Source: JBDTVS01 sp040007095 (lineage in GTDB: Bacteria > Acidobacteriota > Vicinamibacteria > Vicinamibacterales > CAVVIG01). From it: DNA of 64,000 bases. Below, one piece after another: positions 24,782 to 33,912 of this stretch; positions within the stretch are counted from its first letter, which is position 1, and every line of letters starts with the position of its first letter. The position numbers and the translations under genes were made by a program. The stretch spans positions 62,001-126,000 of the forward strand of contig JBDTVS010000111.1 in the NCBI GenBank assembly GCA_040007095.1. Direction: 5' to 3'. The notes beneath the pieces were generated by a model that did no database searches, was not told the DNA's origin, and saw only the letters and a program-made list of their open reading frames with translations.

Positions 24782-27058
24782 TCAAATCAACCCCCGCCCC
24801 CGGCGATAGGCCCACTCCGCGCCGATCATCGCGATCAGCATCAGCAGGATCGCCGGCATGTCCCACAAGTCGCGTTCCTCGACGACCGTCACACCGCGTC
24901 CGCTGTACGAGATGGCTTCGGGCAACGTCGAGACATCGTTCGTGTAGAACCGGCCGCCCGTTTCTTCCGCGATCCGCCGGAGCAGCGGCGCCCGCATGGC
25001 CGCGTCGAAGTACTCGTTGTCGGCCGACGTGGATCGCACGTACGCGGTGGCGGTGCCGAGATCCTTCGACTCGCGCGCCGCGGCGAGACGCACGGTGTAG
25101 AGGCCTTCTTCCTCGGGCACGACGCTCGAGCGGTATTCGCCGTCGTGCTCGACGGTCCACTCGAGCGGCACGTCCGTGGTCTTGCCCGAGGGCGCCGTGA
25201 CGGTCGCGATCACACGCGCGTCGTTGATGCCGTTGTACTGCGGGTCGAGCACTTCAGCCGTCAGCTTCATCGGCTGACCGGGGTCGACGCGGTCCTGCGT
25301 CATGGTCAGCATGACCCGGTCGGGCACGTCGTCGACCAGCCAGCGGGCCAGGCGGCGCCAGAATGTCGCGTAGGTCGTGTCGGTGACCGGCAGCTTCGGG
25401 GTCATGCGCCACTGCCAGGAATCCTGAATCGGCAGCGCGATGGCTTTGCCGCGCCCGTAGCGCTGCGCCGCGAGCACCACCTGATCCTGCTTCTTGTTGT
25501 CGAGCGCAGTCAGCAGCACGGTCGCGCCAGGCTTGGCGCCGTGCACCGGATTGACGGTCGTCACCGTCGGCAGCTCGTTCCAGCGCTTTCCCGACGCCAC
25601 CTCGTCTCCGGCAATCTGCGTGACCGGACTGCTGGCGCCAGCCCGCGTCGGACGGACCGCGAGCTCCGACGGCATGGCGTTGGGCGGATTGGGCGTGGTG
25701 GCCAGGTTCACCGGCAGCACTTCGCCGACCGGCGTGCCGGTCCAGCCGCCTTCGGCGAACGACCGGCGGCCGCCGAGCATCAACAGGCCGCCGCCGCGCT
25801 TGCCCACGAAGTCCGCGATCATCCGCAGTTGGTCGGGCGAGAACGAGGCCGCCTCGACGCTGCCGAGAATGATCGCGCGATACGCGAACAGCTCGTCGCG
25901 CGTCTTCGGGAAACCGTCGACCAGTTCGTCGCGGTCCCCGACGTCGAGGCGCAGATACTTGTTCTCCGCGGTGCGCTGGAGGATGACGACCTGGAGGTTC
26001 TTGTCGTCTTCCACCGCACGCCGGATGAACTTGGTTTCAAAGCGCGGCTCGCCTTCGAAGTACAGGATCTTCTCGCGCCGATCGCGGACCTCGATCAGCG
26101 CTTCGCGCGTGTTGTTCTGCACGACCTGTTCGTTGGCCTGCACCGGGACCTTGAAACGGTAGGCGCGCGCGCCGGCGTCGGAGGCCGTGAAGCTGATCGG
26201 CACGGTGGCCGATTCGCCGTCGGGCGGCAGCGTCACTTCCTGCGTCCCGACAATTCGTCCTTCGTCCTCCACGTTGAGCGGCACCTTGGCGCCCGCATAG
26301 CCGGTCTGGGTCAGCACGACATTGACGACCAGCGAGGTGCCCTTCAGCGCCGTGCGTGGCGTTTCCACGCGCGTGACCTGCACGTCGCGAGCGAACCGCT
26401 CCTGGCCGACGCCCACGGTGAACACCGGAATCTGCCGCGCCTTCAGGCTGGCAATCGATTCGTCGATCGCCGCGTCGGAGGTGTCGGCGCCGTCGCTCAC
26501 CATCACGAGTCCCGCCAACGGCAGACCCGCGAGCTCGTCGCGCGCGCGGTCGAGCGCGCCGCCGAGTCGCGTCGTGCTGCCCTCGTACTTGAGCTCGGCG
26601 GGCGCCTGGACGCGATCGGCAGTCGAGGAGAACCGGAAGAAGCGGAGGACGAACTTTTTCGACAGCGCGTTGAGCAGCGGACGGTCGACGCCGAGCGCGT
26701 CGGCGACGAAGGCGCTGCGGGGACGGCCATCGCGATCGGCGATCTGCAGGCTGCGCGAATCGTCCAGCAGCACGCCGAGGAAATTCTGCTGCGGCACGGC
26801 GGCCTTGAGAATCAGCGCCGGCCGCATCAGGCAGAACGCGATCACGGCGAGCGTCACGAGGCGCAGCGCCACGAGCACCACCCGGTCGCGGCCCCGCGCC
26901 CTCAACACCCCGCGATAGGTCAGCAGCGCGTAGCCGCCGACCAGGCCGGCCGCCACCACGGCCAGCAGCATCGGGCGTGAGACACCGAGTACGAAGTCGC
27001 CCTGCTCGAAGAAGAGCGGCGGGTACTTGAACAGAAATCGAAACAGTGACTCGAACAT
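24782..27058 (-). CDS. Membrane vWA-like protein with glutamine-amidotransferase-like domain
   Basis: The 758-residue protein has two or three N-terminal membrane helices (about residues 28-90). A vWA-type segment follows (LDDSRSLQIAD, with the D-x-S-x-S metal motif), then Ig-like repeats and a glutamine-amidotransferase-like domain (about 370-570; GGGLLMLGGRRSFAEGGW). A C-terminal helix ends RRGRGLI. Similar proteins occur beside MoxR/DUF58/DUF4159 genes. It is the first gene of the minus-strand cluster; its promoter should lie within 27059-27281, a divergent gap. Function unknown, with an envelope role inferred. Confidence 0.85.
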   Translation of the reverse strand: MFESLFRFLFKYPPLFFEQGDFVLGVSRPMLLAVVAAGLVGGYALLTYRGVLRARGRDRVVLVALRLVTLAVIAFCLMRPALILKAAVPQQNFLGVLLDDSRSLQIADRDGRPRSAFVADALGVDRPLLNALSKKFVLRFFRFSSTADRVQAPAELKYEGSTTRLGGALDRARDELAGLPLAGLVMVSDGADTSDAAIDESIASLKARQIPVFTVGVGQERFARDVQVTRVETPRTALKGTSLVVNVVLTQTGYAGAKVPLNVEDEGRIVGTQEVTLPPDGESATVPISFTASDAGARAYRFKVPVQANEQVVQNNTREALIEVRDRREKILYFEGEPRFETKFIRRAVEDDKNLQVVILQRTAENKYLRLDVGDRDELVDGFPKTRDELFAYRAIILGSVEAASFSPDQLRMIADFVGKRGGGLLMLGGRRSFAEGGWTGTPVGEVLPVNLATTPNPPNAMPSELAVRPTRAGASSPVTQIAGDEVASGKRWNELPTVTTVNPVHGAKPGATVLLTALDNKKQDQVVLAAQRYGRGKAIALPIQDSWQWRMTPKLPVTDTTYATFWRRLARWLVDDVPDRVMLTMTQDRVDPGQPMKLTAEVLDPQYNGINDARVIATVTAPSGKTTDVPLEWTVEHDGEYRSSVVPEEEGLYTVRLAAARESKDLGTATAYVRSTSADNEYFDAAMRAPLLRRIAEETGGRFYTNDVSTLPEAISYSGRGVTVVEERDLWDMPAILLMLIAMIGAEWAYRRGRGLI

Positions 27059-27281
27059 CAGACAGATTCTACTGCCGTCGTGTCCGCGACGCCGAAGTCA
27101 CGAAAATTTCTTTCAGGGCGGCCTCCCCGAGGGCGTTCGAGGGGCCGTCAGGATCGCCGCGGCGCCAGCGAAGGCCCACTCACGGAGACCATCATAGTCG
27201 CTTGGCGACCGGCCGGTGACGTCAATTTGTCACGGCCGTGTTGACCGACTGGCCGGGCTTTGGCAGGATGTTACGCACATC

Positions 27282-27719
27282 GTGCCTTTTGTGCCGGCGC
27301 TTCTTCGCGCACTCGTCACACTTGACGGCGAGGCGATCGTGCTGCACCCCGGCGACCGCCCCTACATCGTCTCGCCGCGGGGGCCGGTGGAGTTGTCGTC
27401 GCGAGCGCTGACAACGGCCGCGCTGACGGCCCTGCTCGTGGAGTTGCTTCCGCCGGACACGCTGGCCGTGCTGGAGACGTCGGGATCCGTGCAGTGGGAG
27501 CGGCCGGCCAGCGCGGAGCCGTCCGGAGATCGGTTCGTCGTCGTCGCCGCCCGCGTCAACCGCGAGCCGTGGGTCGAAGTGCGGCGCTACCCGAACGCCC
27601 CGCCCCGCGGCGGCGCGCCGCAGAAACCGCGAGTCCCCGACGAAGACGGGCTGCGCGTTCCTTCAGCCGACGAATTCTGGCCCGCTCGCGCGGAAAAGGA
27701 CATCGACGACACCTTTTGA
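27282..27719 (+). CDS. Small PilT N-terminal-like domain protein
   Basis: The 145-residue protein resembles the N-terminal domain found on PilT/GspE-type ATPases and on some FHA proteins. The pattern is LDGEAIVLHPGDRPYIVS, then ELSSRALTTAALTALLVELLPP. No ATPase part is present, so it stands alone. The GTG at 27282 gives the start MPFVPALLRALV, which fits relatives; a GTG at 27216 extends the frame with unrelated residues. It has a polar C-terminal tail ending EKDIDDTF. It is divergent from the vWA gene and convergent with the BNR gene. Its role is unknown. Confidence 0.7.
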   Translation: MPFVPALLRALVTLDGEAIVLHPGDRPYIVSPRGPVELSSRALTTAALTALLVELLPPDTLAVLETSGSVQWERPASAEPSGDRFVVVAARVNREPWVEVRRYPNAPPRGGAPQKPRVPDEDGLRVPSADEFWPARAEKDIDDTF

Positions 27720-27767
27720 AGGGCAACGCACAAGCCTTGGAAGGCTCGAGTTCTTACCGCAGGGTAT

Positions 27768-29009
27768 TTAGCGCAGGGTGGCCCGTGCGGTTCGAACCTT
27801 CGACGCGCCGTTGGCCGTTTCGGTCCAGGCAAAGAGCAGCCCATCGCGATCCTGGGTCAATCGTGGATGGCCGGCGACGCGTGCGTCCCCGGCGCCGGCG
27901 ATCGTCAGTCCGGCGGTCCGCGCGCCGTCTGCGTCGACGCGTCGAACCTTGAACAGCTGGCGCTCGTTGGCGAATTCAATCCACGACACCGCCGCCGACC
28001 CGTCCTTCAGCAGCTCGACGCCGAGGTGACCGATGGCCGACTCGTCGTCCACGCGCACCGGCGGACCGAAGGTGTGGCCTGCGTCGTGCGAGAACGCGAC
28101 AAAGGCCTTGCCTTCGTCCTTCAACGCCGTGAACCAGCCGACGGCCACGTCGCGTCCGCGGGCGCTGATCGCCGGACCGTTGACCGGGCACGCGTCGATC
28201 TCCCAGCCGTCGTGATGTACCGCGACAGGCGTCGTCCATCGGCCCGCAGCCAGACGCGAGACATAGATGTCGCGGACCTCCTTGTCGCTCCGGTTGCGAA
28301 ACGCGACGATCGGGCCCTCGGCGGTGACGGCCACCGAGGTGGGGCAACAATCACACACCTTCGTGTCGATGGGTACGTCGCTCACTTGCGCGCCCGACCG
28401 GCCAAAGATCGCGGCGCGCAGGCTCATGTTGTCGCCTGGATGCGCCAGCTTCGGATTCGTCGCGCGTCCGTCGAGCCAGATCAGCCCCAAGCCGGCGCTG
28501 GGCGCCTGGAACAGCGATGCGAAGCCGTGCTGTGTCTCGGTATGGTCGTGATGGGGACTGACCGGCTTCGACCACGACGAGCCGCCGTCTTTCGACCAGG
28601 CAAGCTGTAGGTCGTACGCTTCCGGATCGGGGCTGTTCGCCAGCATCCAGGCTGCCGCCAGCGTTCCGTCGGCCAGCACGCGCACCGACGGCACATCCGC
28701 GGCGTTCACGACCAGATCGTTGCCCGACGCGATCGTCTTGGGCTCGGACCACCCGGTTGGGGTGCGTTCCGCGAACTTCAACAGGCTGCGCGGAACGGCG
28801 CGCTCCATCCAGCTCATGAGCGAACGGTCGCCTGTCGTGGTGAGCTGCGGCGCCGAGCTGAGCTCGCCGGCGGGCGATGCCAAGGGCTCGATCGTCACGG
28901 CCCATTCGCGATCCGCGGCGGCGAAGGACGTCGCGCCCTGCGTGATCAGGACCGCCAGTGCGGCGGCGCCCGCCACGAAGCGGAAAGAATGAGGCACATG
29001 CATTCTCAT
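27768..29009 (-). CDS. Secreted BNR/sialidase-like beta-propeller protein
   Basis: The 413-residue protein has a signal peptide ending near AADREWAV and repeated short segments such as WSKDGGSSWSKPV and SHDAGHTFGPPV. These are Asp-box (BNR) motifs of beta-propellers. A CDCC cysteine cluster (TKVCDCCPTS) lies mid-chain, as in many uncharacterised exo-alpha-sialidase-like proteins. Catalytic sialidase residues cannot be identified, so an enzymatic call would be speculative. The start ATG 29009 leads into the hydrophobic signal. It is convergent with the 27282 gene and divergent from the HAD gene. Confidence 0.85.
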   Translation of the reverse strand: MRMHVPHSFRFVAGAAALAVLITQGATSFAAADREWAVTIEPLASPAGELSSAPQLTTTGDRSLMSWMERAVPRSLLKFAERTPTGWSEPKTIASGNDLVVNAADVPSVRVLADGTLAAAWMLANSPDPEAYDLQLAWSKDGGSSWSKPVSPHHDHTETQHGFASLFQAPSAGLGLIWLDGRATNPKLAHPGDNMSLRAAIFGRSGAQVSDVPIDTKVCDCCPTSVAVTAEGPIVAFRNRSDKEVRDIYVSRLAAGRWTTPVAVHHDGWEIDACPVNGPAISARGRDVAVGWFTALKDEGKAFVAFSHDAGHTFGPPVRVDDESAIGHLGVELLKDGSAAVSWIEFANERQLFKVRRVDADGARTAGLTIAGAGDARVAGHPRLTQDRDGLLFAWTETANGASKVRTARATLR

Positions 29010-29087
29010 GTCGAAGTGATCCTAACCGAGGTCACGCTGCGCTGGACCTGAAGAGTTTCTGAACGGATTGTCAGGCTGGGTGATGGA

Positions 29088-29130
29088 GAAATGGGGTGAC
29101 GGGGTGATGGGGTCTCTGAAAATGGGATGA
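29088..29130. repeat. GGGGTGA degenerate tandem repeat, copy 2
   Basis: The AGAAATGGGGTGACGGGGTGA string of the 21769 copy is repeated here, followed by a second GGGATGATGG stretch. It lies directly before the HAD phosphatase start. Confidence 0.7.
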
Positions 29131-29798
29131 TGGGCCGAATGGCCCCCTCTACTCCCGACCGCGTGTTTCTCATCGATGTCGACGAGACCCTCCTCAACAA
29201 CGATGCCGTCTGTGACGATCTGAAGCGGCATCTGGTCGAGATCGTCGGCGAGGAGGGTAAGCGACGCTACTGGGAGCTTTTCGAGCAACTGTGGACCGAA
29301 CTGGGATACGCCGACTATCTTGGGGCGCTGCAGAAATACCGGCTGGAAAGGCTCGGCGACCCTGCGCTCTCGGGGATCGCCTCGTACCTGCTTCAATATC
29401 CCTTCCATGAGCGGCTGTATCCCGGCGCACTCGACGCGATTGGCGCCATCAGACGCCGCGCGCCGGTGGTGATCCTCACCGATGGCGACGCCGTGCACCA
29501 GCCCAATAAGATCGAGCGCTCTGGAATCCGACAGGCGGTCGACGGGCACGTGCTGATCTATGTTCACAAAGAGAACATGCTCGACGACATCGAACGCCGT
29601 TATCCCGCGCAACGCTATGTGATGGTCGACGACAAGCTGCGCATCCTGGCGGCGATGAAAGCGCAGTGGCAGCACCGCCTGACCACGGTATTCGTCAGAC
29701 AAGGCCACTATGCGCTCGATCCGCTATTGGTTGCGGAGTTCCCGGCCGCGGACCTGACCATCGACCGGATCGGCGATCTGCCCGGCGCGTGCCCGTGA
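29127..29798 (+). CDS. HAD-superfamily phosphatase-like hydrolase
   Basis: The 223-residue cytoplasmic protein has HAD motif I DVDETLLNND (Asp nucleophile and +2 Asp), motif II LTDGD and motif IV VDDKLRI. A helical cap lies between motif I and II, as in subfamily IA. The substrate is unknown. The frame opens at 29127, but ATG 29139 (MAPSTPDRV) is the likelier start because the longer N-terminus overlaps the repeat. It is convergent with the phosphopantetheinyl transferase gene. Confidence 0.87.
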   Translation: MMGRMAPSTPDRVFLIDVDETLLNNDAVCDDLKRHLVEIVGEEGKRRYWELFEQLWTELGYADYLGALQKYRLERLGDPALSGIASYLLQYPFHERLYPGALDAIGAIRRRAPVVILTDGDAVHQPNKIERSGIRQAVDGHVLIYVHKENMLDDIERRYPAQRYVMVDDKLRILAAMKAQWQHRLTTVFVRQGHYALDPLLVAEFPAADLTIDRIGDLPGACP

Positions 29799-29958
29799 TG
29801 CCGATCGCGTGCGGTGAGCACGCGCGCGCGCTGACGTCCACAGACTCCGGGTCCCCTGCCCCGGACGTTTCACTCGCCGGCCCGGCTGAACGGTCGGGAT
29901 GAAAGTCTCAGCGGCGACGCAGGCGGACGAATGGAACGACCGTGCGATGAAACCGTCG

Positions 29959-30678
29959 TCAAGAATCGGCTGACATCACTTGAATTCGAGGCCTGACCTG
30001 CGGGTCGTGCCTCACCGCCACCGCCAGGCAATGCGCGTCGGTCGGTGCGCACAGGGCGAACCGCCACGTGTCTCCTTCCACGTCGGACGGTGGGAGGAAA
30101 CGAATCGATTCGCGGTCGCTCGGGTCGAACACAATTGAGTTCAAGGGATGCGACAGGCCCTTCCCGATGGCCTTCACGTACGCTTCCTTCAACGTCCAGA
30201 GCTCGATGAATCGGCGCGCCCGCAGCGCTGCCGTCGCACAGTGTCGAAGGTCGGCGTTCTCACTTTCGGAAAAAAACCGCTCGGCGATGCCGTCCGTGAC
30301 GTCGCGGCCCACAGACTCCACGTCGACGCCGATATCCGATCCGCTGGTGATGGCGCACGCGACGAGACCGTGGGTATGGGACAGGTTGAAAGAGAGCGGC
30401 GGCATGCCCTCGTCGAGGACCAGTGACGGCTTACCGCCTGGCGCGATCTGAAACGTCCATGATGTTGGCCCGGCGCCGGCATATCGGGACAGCGACGTTC
30501 GCAGGAGCGCATGCGCGGCCGCGTAGTCCCGCTGGTCGCGGACGAACCTGAATCGTTCGTAACGTCGGCGCTCGTCCGGCGAGAGCACTTTGACGGCATC
30601 GAGGATGTCGATCTCGCCGAGCGCGTCCGTCGCGCGGTACCACACGTGAACGTCGCCCGTCTCCAGCGTGATCGGCAA
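29959..30678 (-). CDS. 4'-phosphopantetheinyl transferase (Sfp-type)
   Basis: This enzyme moves phosphopantetheine from CoA to a serine of acyl or peptidyl carrier proteins, activating secondary-metabolite or fatty-acid synthases. The protein has the three family motifs: NLSHTHGLVACAI, GVDVES and WTLKEAYVKAIGKGL, where Lys and Glu bind CoA and Mg. A length of about 239 residues fits Sfp. The start is uncertain: a TTG at 30678 (LPITLETGDVHVWY) is proposed, because the ATG at 30738 lies in a dispersed repeat. No carrier protein or synthase is visible nearby. Confidence 0.9.
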   Translation of the reverse strand: MPITLETGDVHVWYRATDALGEIDILDAVKVLSPDERRRYERFRFVRDQRDYAAAHALLRTSLSRYAGAGPTSWTFQIAPGGKPSLVLDEGMPPLSFNLSHTHGLVACAITSGSDIGVDVESVGRDVTDGIAERFFSESENADLRHCATAALRARRFIELWTLKEAYVKAIGKGLSHPLNSIVFDPSDRESIRFLPPSDVEGDTWRFALCAPTDAHCLAVAVRHDPQVRPRIQVMSADS

Positions 30679-30981
30679 GTCAGCTCTTGGAACGCGTTGC
30701 AGAATTGAAATCCGGAACCACCACGACACGAAGAACACAAAGAGTCTCTCGGTCTTCTTCGTGGTCTTCTTGCCCTTTGTGGTTCATGGTCTGATTTCCC
30801 AGCGTGCGTTGCTATTCTGCCGCATCCCACGGCGCTCACGGCATCGGCGTGGATGTGAGTGTCTCAAGCACCGATCACGCCGAGCGCCCCGAGTCAATGA
30901 ATGCAGTGCTGCTCTCGGTGATCCTGGCGATCGCGGTGGTTCCCGTCATGGCTTTCGCCGGACTTGTTCTAGACTTGTCCG
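30679..30981. other. 303-bp divergent gap containing a dispersed repeat
   Basis: No gene is supported between the phosphopantetheinyl transferase and the cytochrome c gene. It carries a CACGAAG-type repeat at 30716-30790. A 205-residue plus-strand frame from 30804 is hydrophobic only at its start and then shadows the cytochrome gene. Confidence 0.6.
30716..30790. repeat. CACGAAG-type dispersed repeat, copy 2
   Basis: ACCACCACGACACGAAG on the left and CTTCTTCGTGGTC plus CTTTGTGGTT on the right form an imperfect inverted pair. The same arrangement is found at 13761, 32441 and 58314. Confidence 0.7.
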
Positions 30982-31401
30982 ATGCAGGATCGCCGAGTGC
31001 TCTGGGCCGCGATGATTTCATGGCTTTTCACCGGCGGCGTTCTCGCCGCGGCGGGGCAGGCGCCGACGGCGCCGCGGCGCGGAGGAAATCCCGAGGCAGC
31101 CAAGCGCGTCAATCCGGTTGCCGCATCGCCCGAATCGATTGCCGCCGGCCGGCGCTCCTACAATCAGTTCTGCGCCAATTGCCACGGCCCGACCGGCAAG
31201 GGCGACGGCAACGGCGGCGCGGCCGGAGCGGCCCCGGCCGACATGACCGACGCGACCTGGGACTACGGATCGACGGACGGCGAGATCTTCGGTGTCATTC
31301 ACGATGGCACCTCCACCGACATGGGCAGCTACGCCGAGCGGCTGAAGGACGCAGACATCTGGAACATCGTCAACTACGTCAGGACCTTGGCAAAGAAATA
31401 G
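30982..31401 (+). CDS. Secreted class I cytochrome c
   Basis: The 139-residue protein has a signal peptide (MQDRRVLWAAMISWLFTGGVLAAAG) and one haem-binding site CANCH (Cys64, Cys67, His68). The probable second axial ligand is the Met in TDMGSYAERL. This is the layout of small periplasmic electron carriers. It lies just upstream of bioB on the same strand, 49 bp apart, but a functional link is not expected. Its redox partner is unknown. Confidence 0.9.
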   Translation: MQDRRVLWAAMISWLFTGGVLAAAGQAPTAPRRGGNPEAAKRVNPVAASPESIAAGRRSYNQFCANCHGPTGKGDGNGGAAGAAPADMTDATWDYGSTDGEIFGVIHDGTSTDMGSYAERLKDADIWNIVNYVRTLAKK

Positions 31402-31450
31402 CAACTGCAACTGACTTCTGACTTCCAACTTTTGGGTTTTGCCTTTGTCT

Positions 31451-32443
31451 ATGCGCCACGACTGGACCCTCCCGGAGATTCGCGACATCTACCAATCGCC
31501 GTTGCTGAGCCTGTTGTTTCGCGCGCAAGAGGTCGCGCGCCAGTTTCATCGGCCGGACGAAGTGCAGACGTGCCACCTCGTGTCGATCAAGACCGGCGGA
31601 TGCCCGGAAGACTGTGCCTACTGTCCGCAGAGCGCCCATTACGACACGCCGGTGTCGCGACAGGGGTTGATGGCGGTCGACGACGTGATGGCGCGGGCCC
31701 GGCGCGCGGCGGACGAGGGGGTGACGCGTCTCTGCATGGGCGCGGCGTGGCGCGACGCGCCGGAGGGTCCCGAGTTCGACACGGTTCTGCGGATGGTGCG
31801 CGGGGTCGCCGGCCTGGGCCTCGAAGTGTGCTGTACCCTCGGGATGCTCACCGACGATCAGGCGCGGCGCCTCAAGGATGCCGGTCTGTCGGCGTACAAC
31901 CACAACCTCGATACGTCGCCGTCGTTCTACGGCAACATCATCACCACCCGCGTCTACGATGAACGGCTGCGGACGCTGGCCGCTGTGCGACGCGCCGGCA
32001 TCACGGTGTGCTGCGGCGGGATCATCGGTATGGGCGAGTCGGACGAAGATCGATGGGGACTGCTGTGGCAATTGGCCCGGCAGCGCCCGCATCCCGAGAG
32101 CGTGCCGATCAATCTTCTGCAGCGAGTGGCCGGGACGCCGTTGGCCGACCAGGTGGCCGTCGAACCGCTGGTGCTCGTCCGCATGCTCGCGACGGCCCGC
32201 ATCCTGATGCCGGCGGCGATGGTTCGCCTCGCGGCCGGCCGCGATCAGTTGTCGCGCGAAGCGGAGGTGCTGTGCTTCATGGCCGGCGCCAACTCGATCT
32301 TCGTCGGCGACACCCTGCTCACGACCTCGAATCCCGCACCCGACAGCGATCGACAACTGCTGAGCGAACTCGGGCTCACGCCCATGGCCTCGCGATCGGT
32401 GTCGGCGCGGGCAGAATCAGTGCAGGACGCGCGAGAATCCTAA
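31451..32443 (+). CDS. bioB: Biotin synthase (radical SAM)
   Basis: BioB inserts sulfur into dethiobiotin to form biotin, using one [4Fe-4S] and one [2Fe-2S] cluster with S-adenosylmethionine. The 330-residue product has the radical-SAM motif CPEDCAYC (Cys51, Cys55, Cys58) and conserved segments YNHNLDTSPSFY and GGIIGMGES. The C-terminal part AGANSIFVGDTLLTT is typical. ATG 31451 (MRHDW) was chosen over the upstream TTG at 31439. It is about 23 kb from the other bio genes, so biotin genes are split between two loci. Confidence 0.97.
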   Translation: MRHDWTLPEIRDIYQSPLLSLLFRAQEVARQFHRPDEVQTCHLVSIKTGGCPEDCAYCPQSAHYDTPVSRQGLMAVDDVMARARRAADEGVTRLCMGAAWRDAPEGPEFDTVLRMVRGVAGLGLEVCCTLGMLTDDQARRLKDAGLSAYNHNLDTSPSFYGNIITTRVYDERLRTLAAVRRAGITVCCGGIIGMGESDEDRWGLLWQLARQRPHPESVPINLLQRVAGTPLADQVAVEPLVLVRMLATARILMPAAMVRLAAGRDQLSREAEVLCFMAGANSIFVGDTLLTTSNPAPDSDRQLLSELGLTPMASRSVSARAESVQDARES

Positions 32444-32505
32444 AGCGTAACCACGAACGCACGAAGTCACGAAGGCACCAAACCATGGATTCTTTTTCGT
32501 TTCCT
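32441..32505. repeat. CACGAAG-type dispersed repeat, copy 3
   Basis: TAAAGCGTAACCACGAACGC begins the element, which continues with CACGAAGTCACGAAGGCACC and then CATGGATTCTTTTTCGT. It shares most of its length with the 58314 copy. It follows immediately on the bioB stop codon. Confidence 0.8.
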
Positions 32506-32542
32506 CGGCGGTGCCCGCGTTGTCGTCGTAGAATCACGCGAA

Positions 32543-33214
32543 ATGGCGCGCGCTCGTCCTTCCCAGATTGCCTCACTCGTCGAAATCGGCCGCCGCTTCT
32601 ACGCGCGCGGCTGGGTGCTCGGCACCAGCGGCAACTTCAGCGTGGTGTCGTCCAGGCAGCCCCTTCGTCTCGCCATCACCGCGAGCTCGGTTCACAAGGG
32701 TCGGCTTCGGGCGTCGGACTTTTTGCTCTGCGATGACCGGGGCATTCCTTCCGGCCGCGCCCTCTCGAGTCCGGGCGCGGCTCGAGGAAGAGTGCCGCAA
32801 TGCAAGCCGTCAGCCGAAACGCTGCTGCACCTCGAGATCGTGCGTCGGCGTCAGGCCGGCGCCGTGCTCCATACGCACTCGGCCTGGGCGACGGTGTTGT
32901 CGCATCTGCACGGCGATGCCGGCGGCTTCAGCATCGAAGGCTACGAAATGCTCAAGGGCTTGAACGGTGTGTCGTCCCACGAGCACCGCGAGTGGATTCC
33001 CATTGTGGACAACGACCAGGACATGCCGCGCCTGGCGCAGCGCGTCGGCGCGCTGCTCGACCAACAGCCGGAGGCCCACGCCTTTCTTCTGCGGCGCCAC
33101 GGTCTCTATACGTGGGGCGCCACGATCGCCGATGCCGAGCGGCACGTCGAGATTCTGGAGTTCCTGTTCGAAACCGTCGGGCTCAATTTACAATTGAGCA
33201 TCAGCGGCCGATGA
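32543..33214 (+). CDS. mtnB: Methylthioribulose-1-phosphate dehydratase (class II aldolase family)
   Basis: MtnB dehydrates 5-methylthioribulose-1-phosphate in the methionine salvage pathway. The 223-residue protein has the zinc-binding HTHS (His110, His112), the second His in RRHGLYTWG and a catalytic-type Glu in SAETLLHLEI. It heads the mtnB-mtnD-mtnC run on the plus strand; the next gene starts 73 bp downstream. A Gly-rich N-terminal segment (LGTSGNFSVV) is typical for the family. Confidence 0.93.
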   Translation: MARARPSQIASLVEIGRRFYARGWVLGTSGNFSVVSSRQPLRLAITASSVHKGRLRASDFLLCDDRGIPSGRALSSPGAARGRVPQCKPSAETLLHLEIVRRRQAGAVLHTHSAWATVLSHLHGDAGGFSIEGYEMLKGLNGVSSHEHREWIPIVDNDQDMPRLAQRVGALLDQQPEAHAFLLRRHGLYTWGATIADAERHVEILEFLFETVGLNLQLSISGR

Positions 33215-33287
33215 ACTGGTTCGTCGGCTCTCCTGTAGCGGATACAGGGCACTGCCACAACACGTCTGCCAATGCTGTGAGGGCGCC

Positions 33288-33839
33288 ATGGCGATACTGA
33301 ACATTCCGGACGAGCAGCGGCGCATCGAGGACGCGGCGGCGATTTCGGGTTTCCTGGCCCAGCACGGGATCGACTACGAACGCTGGACGTCGGGAATCGA
33401 CGTGGCGTCGGGCGCCAGCGCCGACGCGATTCTCGCGGCCTACGGCGAGAAGATCGACGAGCTCAAGGCGCGCGGCGGGTATGTGACGGCCGACGTCATC
33501 GACGTGAAGCCGGATACGCCAGGGCTCGACGGCATGCTCGCTCGCTTCAACTCCGAGCACTGGCACGATGAAGACGAGGTCCGCTTCATTGTCGAGGGGC
33601 GCGGCCTGTTTCATATCCACCCGGCGCACGGACCGGTCTTCGCGATCGAGGTCGAGGCCGGGGATTTGATCCGCGTGCCGCGAGGGACGCACCATTGGTT
33701 CGACCTGTGCGCCGACCGGCGCATCCGCGCGATTCGCCTGTTTCAGGATCCGTCCGGCTGGACGCCGCACTACACCCAAAGCGGTGTCGATCGCGGATTT
33801 CAGCCGCTGTGCTTCGGGCCGGCCTACATACCGCATTGA
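33288..33839 (+). CDS. mtnD: Acireductone dioxygenase
   Basis: MtnD oxidises the acireductone of methionine salvage to the keto-acid of methionine (Fe form) or to formate and CO (Ni form). The 183-residue cupin has HWHDEDE with His91, His93 and Glu97 in the correct spacing, and a further metal His in RGTHHWFD. The start ATG 33288 gives the usual length. It lies between mtnB and mtnC, whose combination completes the route from the ribulose phosphate to the keto-acid. No mtnA or mtnK is seen in this window. Confidence 0.95.
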   Translation: MAILNIPDEQRRIEDAAAISGFLAQHGIDYERWTSGIDVASGASADAILAAYGEKIDELKARGGYVTADVIDVKPDTPGLDGMLARFNSEHWHDEDEVRFIVEGRGLFHIHPAHGPVFAIEVEAGDLIRVPRGTHHWFDLCADRRIRAIRLFQDPSGWTPHYTQSGVDRGFQPLCFGPAYIPH

Positions 33840-33912
33840 CGCACGGCCGCCGCTTCACGCGTCCGTAGCCGACATTTCAGCCGACCTCGCAAATTCACTT
33901 CGCGCCATCATC

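Noticed and set aside
30804..31421. A 205-codon plus-strand frame with a hydrophobic start.
   Set aside because: It shadows the cytochrome c gene in another frame, and only its first 25 residues look membrane-like.
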